From NCBI GenBank assembly GCA_037720595.1, contig JBBJLW010000002.1, positions 124,001 through 188,000 on the forward strand: a stretch of 64,000 nt of DNA, written 5' to 3'. A program made the translations under genes and the position numbers. Numbering within the stretch: position 1 is the first letter of the stretch; every line of letters begins with the position of its first letter. Below the pieces are notes generated by a model. The model was given only the letters and a program-made list of their open reading frames with translations. It was not told the origin of the DNA and made no database searches. This document shows, piece by piece, positions 58,740-64,000 of this stretch. Source of the DNA: Gaiellasilicea sp037720595 (GTDB lineage: Bacteria; Actinomycetota; Thermoleophilia; Gaiellales; Gaiellaceae).

Positions 58740-59804
58740 GTGGCTATCGACCGGGACGAGATCCTCCGCGCGCTCGAGCGCGTGATCGATCCGGAGCTCC
58801 AGAAGCCGGTCACCGAGCTCGAGATGGTGCGCGGGATCGAGATCGACGGCCCGGACGTGAAGGTGACGATCGCGCTGACCGTCGCCGGCTGTCCGCTGCG
58901 CAACTCCTTCGAGGAGCAGGTCGCCCAGCACGTCGGCACGCTCGAGGGCGTCCGCCGGGTCGAGCTCCGCTTCGACGTGATGAGCCCCGAGGAGAAGGCT
59001 GCGCTCTCCACGCGGCTGCGCGGTGGACGGCCCGAGAAGTCGATCTCGGTCGATCCGCGCACGCGCGTGATCGCGGTCGCGAGCGGCAAGGGCGGGGTCG
59101 GCAAGTCCTCTCTCACCGTCAATCTCGCCGCCGCCCTCGACGCGTCCGGCAAGAGCGTGGGCCTGATCGACGCGGACATCTACGGTCACTCGATCCCGCA
59201 CATGCTCGGGATCAACCAGCGGCCGATCGTCGTCGACAAGATGATCGTGCCGCCGGTGCGCGGCCGGCTCAAGTTCATCTCGATCGGCAACTTCCTCGAC
59301 CAGAACGGCCCCGTCATGTGGCGCGGGCCGATGCTGCACCGCGCGCTCGAGCAGTTCCTCTCCGACGTTCACTGGGGCGAGCTCGACGTGATCGTGATTG
59401 ACATGCCGCCCGGCACCGGCGACATGGCGATCTCGCTCGGGCAGCTCCTTCCGCGCGCCGAGGTGCTGATCGTGACGACGCCGCAGCCGCTCGCGCAGGA
59501 GGTCGCATCGCGGGCCGCGGTGATGGCACAGCGCACCGGCCAGCGACTGGTCGGGGTCGTCGAGAACATGACCGGCGAGACCTTCGGCACGGGCGGTGGC
59601 GAGCTGCTCGCACGCGAGCTCGAGACGCCGTTCCTCGGCTCGGTGCCGCTCGACGTCGAGCTTCGCGAGGCGGGCGACCGGGGCGAGCCGGTGGTCGAGT
59701 CGCGGGCGGATTCCCCTTCAGCCCGGGCGATCGTCGCGATTGCGGAGCTCGTGGCCGTACCGCGGCCGGGCGCGATCCAGAAACCGCTGACCCTGCTCGC
59801 GTGA
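58740..59804 (+). CDS. Mrp/NBP35-family Fe-S carrier ATPase with MIP18 domain
   Basis: A 354-residue protein. MIP18/FeS-assembly domain (about 1-90; RALERVIDPELQKPVTELEMV, GCPLRNSF), then ParA-type P-loop: VASGKGGVGKSSLTVNLAAAL, LIDADIYGHSIPHMLG, IDMPPGTGDMAISLGQ. It is thought to bind and transfer Fe-S clusters to apoproteins. GTG 58740 gives MAIDRDEILRALERVIDPEL. The CxxC bridging motif near the C-terminus of many Mrp proteins (ENM..CPxC) is absent: ENMTGETFGTGG stands there. Confidence 0.92.
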   Translation: MAIDRDEILRALERVIDPELQKPVTELEMVRGIEIDGPDVKVTIALTVAGCPLRNSFEEQVAQHVGTLEGVRRVELRFDVMSPEEKAALSTRLRGGRPEKSISVDPRTRVIAVASGKGGVGKSSLTVNLAAALDASGKSVGLIDADIYGHSIPHMLGINQRPIVVDKMIVPPVRGRLKFISIGNFLDQNGPVMWRGPMLHRALEQFLSDVHWGELDVIVIDMPPGTGDMAISLGQLLPRAEVLIVTTPQPLAQEVASRAAVMAQRTGQRLVGVVENMTGETFGTGGGELLARELETPFLGSVPLDVELREAGDRGEPVVESRADSPSARAIVAIAELVAVPRPGAIQKPLTLLA

Positions 59805-60577
59805 CAGGTTCGGGGCACGCCGCCGCGTTCTTCGACCTCGACCGGACGCTCCTGCGGCGCTCGAGCGTGCTCGCGCTTGCCGGCTCGTTCCGCGAACGAG
59901 GCGTGATCGGCCGCGGCCAGCTCGCGAAGGCCGCCGCCTGGCAGCTTCTCTTCGCTGCGCGCGGGATCGGCGCCGAGGCCGTTCGCAAGGCGTCCGAGGA
60001 CGGGATGATGATCCTCGAGGGCTTCCGGGTGGACGACCTCCGCACGATGGTCGCCGGCGCGATGGAGCCCGTGCTGAAGCCGCTCGTCTACTCCGATGCG
60101 CTCGCGCTCGTTCAGCGCCACAAGGGGCGTGACGAACCCGTCTACATCGTCTCCGCGACGCTGCAGGAGATCGTCGAGGAGCTGGCCCGGGAGCTCGGCT
60201 TCGACGGCGCGCTCGGGTCGACGTGTGAGATCGAGGACGGCGTCTACACCGGTGTCTCGCTGCGGGCCTGCCACGGCGAAGGTAAGGCCGCTGCTGTCCA
60301 AGAGCTCGCGGCGGCAGAGGGAATCGACCTCGCCGTCTCGACCGCGTACTCCGACAGTCACACCGACCTTCCCTTCCTCGACGCCGTCGGCAATCCGGTC
60401 GTTGTCAATCCCGACCGGAAGCTCCGCCGGATCGCGGCTGAACGCGGCTGGCCGGCGCGCGAGTTCAGCGACCTCGCATATCCAGCGCCCCGACGTCTGC
60501 GCGCTACGCTCGTGGGGATCCCGCTCGCACTGGGTGCGAGCGCCGCCGTCTGGGCCGCACGCCGCCGTGCAGCCTGA
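59801..60577 (+). CDS. HAD-IB family hydrolase, SerB-like
   Basis: A 258-residue HAD phosphatase: AAFFDLDRTLLRRSS (DxDxT), VYIVSATLQEIVEELA (motif II), ACHGEGKAAAV (Lys), and STAYSDSHTDLPFLDAVGNPVVVNPDRKLRRIA (motif IV). The C-terminus has a hydrophobic segment (about 235-252, IPLALGASAAVWAA) that could anchor it. It resembles HAD-IB enzymes such as lysophospholipid-linked or phosphoserine phosphatases. GTG start overlaps the Mrp stop (GTGA). Confidence 0.88.
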   Translation: MTGSGHAAAFFDLDRTLLRRSSVLALAGSFRERGVIGRGQLAKAAAWQLLFAARGIGAEAVRKASEDGMMILEGFRVDDLRTMVAGAMEPVLKPLVYSDALALVQRHKGRDEPVYIVSATLQEIVEELARELGFDGALGSTCEIEDGVYTGVSLRACHGEGKAAAVQELAAAEGIDLAVSTAYSDSHTDLPFLDAVGNPVVVNPDRKLRRIAAERGWPAREFSDLAYPAPRRLRATLVGIPLALGASAAVWAARRRAA

Positions 60578-61301
60578 GGAAGCGCGGCGCAGGCTCGCGG
60601 CGCTCGGCTTCGAGGCCGACGACGTCGAGACGCTCTTCGACCACTTCGACGACGCCGAGCGGCGCGCCAAGCCCGGCCACGGCCACGCGCGGATCGAATG
60701 GCTCGAGACACAGAAGCTGAAGCCGGTGGCGAAGCCGGTCAAGGGGAGCGCGCTGCCGGGCTTCGACTACTGGGAGTCGCGCGGGGCGCTGGGATACCTC
60801 GTGTTAGCGGAGATCTGCGCGGAGCTGGCCGAAGCAGAGCCGTGGCCCGTCCGGGTCGTAGTCGCGGATGCGTTCCCGACGGGTCACCTCGGCTATTGGG
60901 TTCGGTGGCTGGCCGAAGCCGGCCTCGTCGCCGCGCTGACAGCGTCGTCGCCGGCTCGGCTCCCGCACCCCGACGGCGGCCAGCCGCTCGTCGGCACGAA
61001 CCCGCTCGCGATCGGCCTGCCCAACCCCGAGGGCGAGCCGATCGTCGTCGACGTCTCGATGGGCGCCGTCACCTACGGCGACGTGATCCGCGGTGCGGCG
61101 CAACCGGAAGACCTCGTCCCCTTCGGCGGCGAGCAGGCGCACAAGGCGTTCGCCCTCGCGGTCGGCCTGGAGGGGCTGATCTCCTCCTTCGTCGGCGACA
61201 CCCACGGGATCGTGCTCGTGGCGGCGAAGCCCGAGTTCTCGCACTTCGCCGAGGATTTGCGGGAGCGTGCTGCGGGCCTTCGCCTGCCGGGCGACTCCTA
61301 G
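60567..61301 (+). CDS. Ldh2 (type 2 malate/L-lactate dehydrogenase)-family oxidoreductase, short form
   Basis: A 244-residue protein, about 100 shorter than typical Ldh2 members. Recognisable segments: GFEADDVETLFDHFDDAERRAKPGHGHARIEWL, VGTNPLAIGLPNPEGEPIVVDVSMGAVTYGDV, and FGGEQAHKAFALAVGLEGL. The NAD-binding and TNPLA/DxS motifs are kept; the central and C-terminal extensions are trimmed. It would be a NAD(P)-dependent 2-hydroxyacid dehydrogenase. GTG start at 60567, overlapping the HAD-IB gene by 11 bases. Confidence 0.8.
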   Translation: MQPEEARRRLAALGFEADDVETLFDHFDDAERRAKPGHGHARIEWLETQKLKPVAKPVKGSALPGFDYWESRGALGYLVLAEICAELAEAEPWPVRVVVADAFPTGHLGYWVRWLAEAGLVAALTASSPARLPHPDGGQPLVGTNPLAIGLPNPEGEPIVVDVSMGAVTYGDVIRGAAQPEDLVPFGGEQAHKAFALAVGLEGLISSFVGDTHGIVLVAAKPEFSHFAEDLRERAAGLRLPGDS

Positions 61302-61967
61302 CCGGTTGCGTTCGGCGATGGTGCGGGGAAGCGCGAGTCGGCTCGGACCGCGTCGAAGTCCGAGTCAGTCTGCGCAGCCTCGCGGAACAACGGGCTCAGC
61401 TCGATCGACTGATCGAGGTGTGCGAGCGCTTCGTCGTGGCGCCCCACGAGGCTCTCGGCGCACGCGAGGTTGTAGAGGACGCCGGCCTGGTCGGGAGCGT
61501 CGCGGTGCGCCTGCTCGAAGAACTCGAGGGCGCGGTCGTACTCCCGCGTAGCAAAGAACTGCAGGCCCTTGGAGTACCGCTCCCACGGGGAGACCGAAAA
61601 GGCCTCGCCTCTCTTCCCGCCCGCGACGAGGATTATCGTTCCGGCGTCTTCGGCCGTGGCCGACCGCTTCACATTTGGATCGCCGACGAAGACCAGCTTC
61701 CCGGCGGGCGCGTCCACGGTCTCGCCGTCGACGGTGAAGGTCGCGCGTCCCGAGAGCACGACGTAGAGCTCCTCGTGGCCGCCCGCGCCTCCATCGACCT
61801 CGTCGTGCTCCCCGATCAGCTCCTGCCCGGCCTCGGTCGCGCGCCAGGCGTTGACCCCGAAGGCGGTGATCCCGAGCTCCGTCCGGATCGGATGCCAGCG
61901 CGCCCGTTCCTCGTCGATAAAGCTGCCGACGTCCGCTAGCCGCGTAACCCACGTACCGCTCGCTCAT
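61298..61967 (-). CDS. Cupin-TPR protein, paralogue 2 (frameshift near the 5' end)
   Basis: From about 61955 the frame encodes GTWVTRLADVGSFIDEER, ARWHPIRTELGITAFGVNAW, EELYVVLSGRATFTVDGETVDAP (cupin), then helical TPR units (ALEFFEQAHRDAPDQAGVLYNLACAE). It is clearly paralogous to the gene at 61964. The expected ATG at 61967, which overlaps the upstream stop as ATGA, is in another frame: ATGAGCGAGCGG seems to lack two bases (GC or CG). In the cupin frame no ATG, GTG or TTG precedes the domain, so the gene is disrupted at codon 3 or the sequence is wrong there. An internal ATG 61759 would give only 153 residues. Confidence 0.72.
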
Positions 61968-62602
61968 GCGGGAAACCCCGGGTCGGCGCGGATCGAGTCG
62001 AGATCCTCGTCGTCGCTCGCGTAGGCGCGGAACTTCTCGCCGCCGAGCTCGACCGCCCGGTTCAGGTCCGAGAGCGCGTCGTCGGCTCGGCCCGCAAGCG
62101 CCTCCCAGCAGGCGCGCTGGTAGAAGAGCATCGGGTGCTTCGGGTGGTGCTCGAAGCCCGCGTCGATCTCCGCGATCGCGCCGGCGTGGTCGCCGGCCTC
62201 GCCCTTGGCGGTGGCGGCAAACCAGAACTCCCAGCCCGAGACTGAGTACGCCTCACCCGGCTTGCCGCCGAGCGCGAGCACGGTCGTCGGAGCCTCGACC
62301 GCGATTGCCGCGCGCCGCACGGTCGGGTCGCGGAGGAAGACGAGCGTGCCGGTCGGCGCATCGACCTCCTCGCCGTCGAGCGTGAAGCGCGCGTGTCCCG
62401 CGACGACGACATAGAGCTCTTCGTGGCCGAGCGATTCCTCGGTGTGTTCCTCGACGACGTCCTGCCCCACCTCGGTGGCCGTGTAGCCGTTGACGCCGAA
62501 GGCGCGCACGTCGAAGCGGCGTCGGATCGGCGTCCAGCGCAGCGTCCCAGGCCCCGGCATGTCCTCGATCTCCTCGAGCGAGGCGGTCTCCCACGGCTTC
62601 AT
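61964..62602 (-). CDS. Cupin-TPR protein, paralogue 1
   Basis: A 212-residue protein. N-terminal half is a cupin: FDVRAFGVNGYTATEVGQDVVEEH, EELYVVVAGHARFTLDGEEVDAPTGTLVFLRDP. The C-terminal half (about 125-212) has two TPR-like helical pairs (GAIAEIDAGFEHHPKHPMLFYQRACWEAL; ALSDLNRAVELGGEKFRAYA). Cupin-TPR pairs of this kind are known in Thermoleophilia-like genomes only as hypothetical proteins. It may bind a small ligand or metal. ATG overlaps the DUF1028 stop. Confidence 0.8.
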   Translation of the reverse strand: MKPWETASLEEIEDMPGPGTLRWTPIRRRFDVRAFGVNGYTATEVGQDVVEEHTEESLGHEELYVVVAGHARFTLDGEEVDAPTGTLVFLRDPTVRRAAIAVEAPTTVLALGGKPGEAYSVSGWEFWFAATAKGEAGDHAGAIAEIDAGFEHHPKHPMLFYQRACWEALAGRADDALSDLNRAVELGGEKFRAYASDDEDLDSIRADPGFPA

Positions 62603-63438
62603 CCGCTCCGCCTCCTGAGCTTGTCCAGGACAACCGGGTCGACGGCATCCTCGCCGTCCACGCGCTCCTCCAGGTTCTCGACGCCGGCCCAGTCGGCGAG
62701 CGTCTCGTAGCCGAGCCCGCCGAGGCGCTCCTGCAACTCGGCGCGCAGCTCGGCGTCGACGGACACCCAGTCAGAGCGCGGGGTCTTGCCGAAGAGCGCC
62801 TGATGGATCTCGTACAGCCGGTTCAGCTCTTCGATCGGTCGCTCGTGATCGTCGACGCGTAGGTCGACCACGACATCAGAGAGGCCGGCATAGCCGCCGT
62901 TGCGCTCGACGACGAGCAGCGCGGCGGATTGCTGGCCGCGCCGGTCGCCGCCGGCTGCCTGCGCGGCGGCAAGACATGCGAGCAGCCGCTCGGCGAGCGA
63001 TCCGGACGAAGCCTCGAACGTCTCGGCGAGCGCGTCGACGGTCTCGCCGGACACCAGGATGTTTCCCTGCGCCGCGTAGCCCGCGCCCGTGCGGCCGCCG
63101 GCCCAGTCGTGGCACTCCGTGCCGGTGAAGCTCGCACCGCGACCCTCCGCGTCGACGATCCCGAGCTGGCGGCTCTCGCGCTCGTCGTCCGCCTCGGTCA
63201 GCCGCCGCACGACCTCGTCGGCGGCGAGCCGCTGGCGGAGCAGAGCGAGCCCGTCAGGGCCGTAGCGCGGGTTCGCATACGACTGGGTCGCGACCGCCCC
63301 GACGTGCGGCTCTGCCCAGGGCACGACCGAGCCGACGGCGAGGAACTTCGACTGCACCGCAACGCCCCACTGGCCCGCAACGAGGTCGCAGGCGACGAGC
63401 GAGTACGTGCTGATGAGGCGCTTGTGTTGTTTCAACAC
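62599..63438 (-). CDS. DUF1028-family protein (Ntn-hydrolase-like)
   Basis: A 279-residue protein: STYSLVACDLVAGQWGVAVQSKFLAVGSVVPWAEPHVGAVATQSYANPRYGPDGL is the DUF1028 N-terminal core, which has an Ntn-hydrolase-like fold; it ends with a peptidoglycan-binding-like segment (LGGLGYETLADWAGVENLEE). Families usually start at the MTYSIVA position, but here no usual start exists there: the only one is GTG 63438, lying within a palindromic repeat that encodes MLKQHKRL. Function of DUF1028 is not established. Confidence 0.85.
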   Translation of the reverse strand: MLKQHKRLISTYSLVACDLVAGQWGVAVQSKFLAVGSVVPWAEPHVGAVATQSYANPRYGPDGLALLRQRLAADEVVRRLTEADDERESRQLGIVDAEGRGASFTGTECHDWAGGRTGAGYAAQGNILVSGETVDALAETFEASSGSLAERLLACLAAAQAAGGDRRGQQSAALLVVERNGGYAGLSDVVVDLRVDDHERPIEELNRLYEIHQALFGKTPRSDWVSVDAELRAELQERLGGLGYETLADWAGVENLEERVDGEDAVDPVVLDKLRRRSG

Positions 63439-63442
63439 AAGC
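63420..63442 (-). repeat. Dispersed palindromic repeat, copy 2 (at the DUF1028 start)
   Basis: GCTTGTGTTG (63420-63429) and CAACACAAGC (63433-63442) form a perfect 10-base inverted repeat with a TTT loop on the plus strand. The 19-base stretch 63438-63420 on the minus strand is identical to 57243-57261. It supplies the GTG start of the DUF1028 gene and begins one base from the upstream stop codon (63443). Confidence 0.75.
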
Positions 63443-63718
63443 TCATTTCGGCCCGTAGGTGAGCTCCGTCAGGTCGAGCGCGAGCAGCTCCTCGGTCGGC
63501 ACGAGCACCGTCGCGACCTCCGGCCGCGCGAGCGCCGACTTCACTCCCTCGGCGGAGTCGGCGCGGACGACGACCGGCGTGCCCCGATCGTGTGCTTCGC
63601 GCAGCCTCGCCAGATCGGAGACGTCGTCGAGCACGAGCGCGTCGGTCACGTCGAGCGACCCTTCGAGCGCGAGCTCGGGCACCCTCCGACCCGTCCCCCC
63701 GTACCAGCGCTCCCTCAC
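63443..63718 (-). CDS. Small protein of unknown function
   Basis: A 91-residue protein with alternating strand-helix pattern: LALEGSLDVTDALVLDDVSDLARLREAHDRGTPVVVRADSAEGVKSALARPEVATVLVPTEELLALDLTEL. I do not recognise a family; the end of the pattern looks like a half TIM-barrel or phosphoribosyl-binding motif (VRADSAEGVKSAL). GTG start at 63718 overlaps the MBL-fold gene's stop by 4 bases, so it is in that operon. Confidence 0.6.
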   Translation of the reverse strand: MRERWYGGTGRRVPELALEGSLDVTDALVLDDVSDLARLREAHDRGTPVVVRADSAEGVKSALARPEVATVLVPTEELLALDLTELTYGPK

Positions 63719-64000
63719 AGCTCGATCGTTCCTCCCGGCTCCGGCGCCTCGATCGTCACGTCTGGCGCCAGCTCGCGCAGCTTCTCCGGCGTCCCAGTGA
63801 GGACGGGAAAGGTGCCGTAGTGGGACGGGACGCAGCGCTTCGCCCCGAGCAGCTCGAGCGCGACCGCGGCTTCGCGCGGGCTCATCGTGAAATGGTCGCC
63901 GATCGGCAGCACGACGAGGTCGGGCTCGTAGATCCGGGCGATCAGCGCCATGTCACCGAAAACGGTGGTGTCGCCGGCGAAGTAGAGCTTGAAGCCGTTC
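63715..64000 (-). CDS. Metallo-beta-lactamase-fold metal-dependent hydrolase, UPF0173-like (C-terminal part, runs off the right edge)
   Basis: The 95 codons present give NGFKLYFAGDTTVFGDMALIARIYEPDLVVLPIGDHFTMSPREAAVALELLGAKRCVPSHYGTFPVL. The GDT Asp, the IGDHFTMSP motif and the PSHYGTFP His match UPF0173-type hydrolases. The N-terminal HxHxDH motif lies beyond 64000. Function is unassigned phosphodiesterase-like hydrolase. It overlaps the small gene at 63718. Confidence 0.85.
   Translation of the reverse strand, partial: NGFKLYFAGDTTVFGDMALIARIYEPDLVVLPIGDHFTMSPREAAVALELLGAKRCVPSHYGTFPVLTGTPEKLRELAPDVTIEAPEPGGTIEL

Noticed and set aside
57243..63442. The repeated palindrome as a CRISPR repeat or a pair of attachment sites
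   Set aside because: Only two copies, 6 kb apart in opposite orientation, with no spacers, integrase or cas gene nearby.
63420..63442. The palindrome as a plain intrinsic terminator
   Set aside because: It lies between two closely spaced same-strand genes, has no U-run after it, and overlaps a start codon.

Overview
The window is high-GC DNA of a free-living bacterium. Gene content and protein style suggest an actinobacterium, most likely of the class Thermoleophilia (Gaiellales/Solirubrobacterales type); this is inferred from gene families, not from a marker gene. Pointers are many GTG/TTG starts, a SARP-type regulator, several large AAA-ATPase regulators, PIG-V mannosyltransferase, PrcB-, DUF1015- and DUF1385-family proteins, and dense ATGA/GTGA-type gene overlaps. 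There is no rRNA, CRISPR array, phage or insertion sequence. No gene-free stretch reaches 300 bases.

Layout. 1-5.3 kb: envelope genes (class A PBP, MscS channel, PIG-V-like transferase, CAAX protease, an L,D-transpeptidase split by a frameshift, a PrcB-domain protein) and chorismate mutase. 5.3-9.5 kb: bifunctional nuclease, a small unknown protein, tRNA-Ile(GAT), parB-parA, an Erm/KsgA-type rRNA methyltransferase and a HAD hydrolase. 9.5-11.9 kb: SARP regulator with a propeller domain, divergent from a secreted protein, with SARP-like direct repeats between them. 11.9-18.5 kb: a predicted pyrimidine/hydantoin uptake and degradation locus (M20 amidohydrolase, ABC transporter, dihydropyrimidinase with a one-base frameshift). 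18.5-26.5 kb: RNB ribonuclease, a cyclase-ATPase-TPR gene broken by four frameshifts, and a LuxR-type ATPase regulator. 26.6-35.3 kb: malonate-semialdehyde dehydrogenase (MmsA), an OsmC-like gene with an in-frame TGA at the catalytic cysteine codon, a quinone-oxidoreductase-like protein, a MalFGK-type ABC transporter and a class III aminotransferase. 35.3-40.1 kb: VapBC-like pair, MarR/YceI divergon, FMN reductase, hydrolase, peroxiredoxin, RarA. 40.1-50.5 kb: tryptophan dioxygenase, methyltransferases, M20 peptidase, PabB-PabC, DUF1385, nicotinate phosphoribosyltransferase, a cNMP-binding/thioredoxin-reductase-like fusion and a nicotinamidase-like hydrolase. 50.5-64 kb: FtsH-like protease, methylmalonyl-CoA epimerase, ECF sigma factor, YchF, EamA transporter, YhaM-like nuclease, DUF1015, inositol monophosphatase family, Mrp ATPase, HAD-IB, Ldh2-like protein, two cupin-TPR paralogues, DUF1028 and an MBL-fold hydrolase.

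How genes may work together. Dihydropyrimidinase, the M20 carbamoyl-amidohydrolase, the class III aminotransferase and MmsA would, in that order, take dihydropyrimidines to acetyl-CoA through beta-alanine and malonate semialdehyde; the genes lie in three clusters within about 23 kb. Nicotinamidase and nicotinate phosphoribosyltransferase suggest pyridine-nucleotide salvage. PabB and PabC supply p-aminobenzoate for folate.

The most striking observation is the OsmC-like gene at 28190-28663. It reads through one TGA placed exactly where the family has its peroxidatic cysteine, with a SECIS-like hairpin just downstream: a candidate selenoprotein. A second theme is that at least six genes are interrupted by one- or two-base indels, so either the assembly carries residual indel errors or several genes are decaying.
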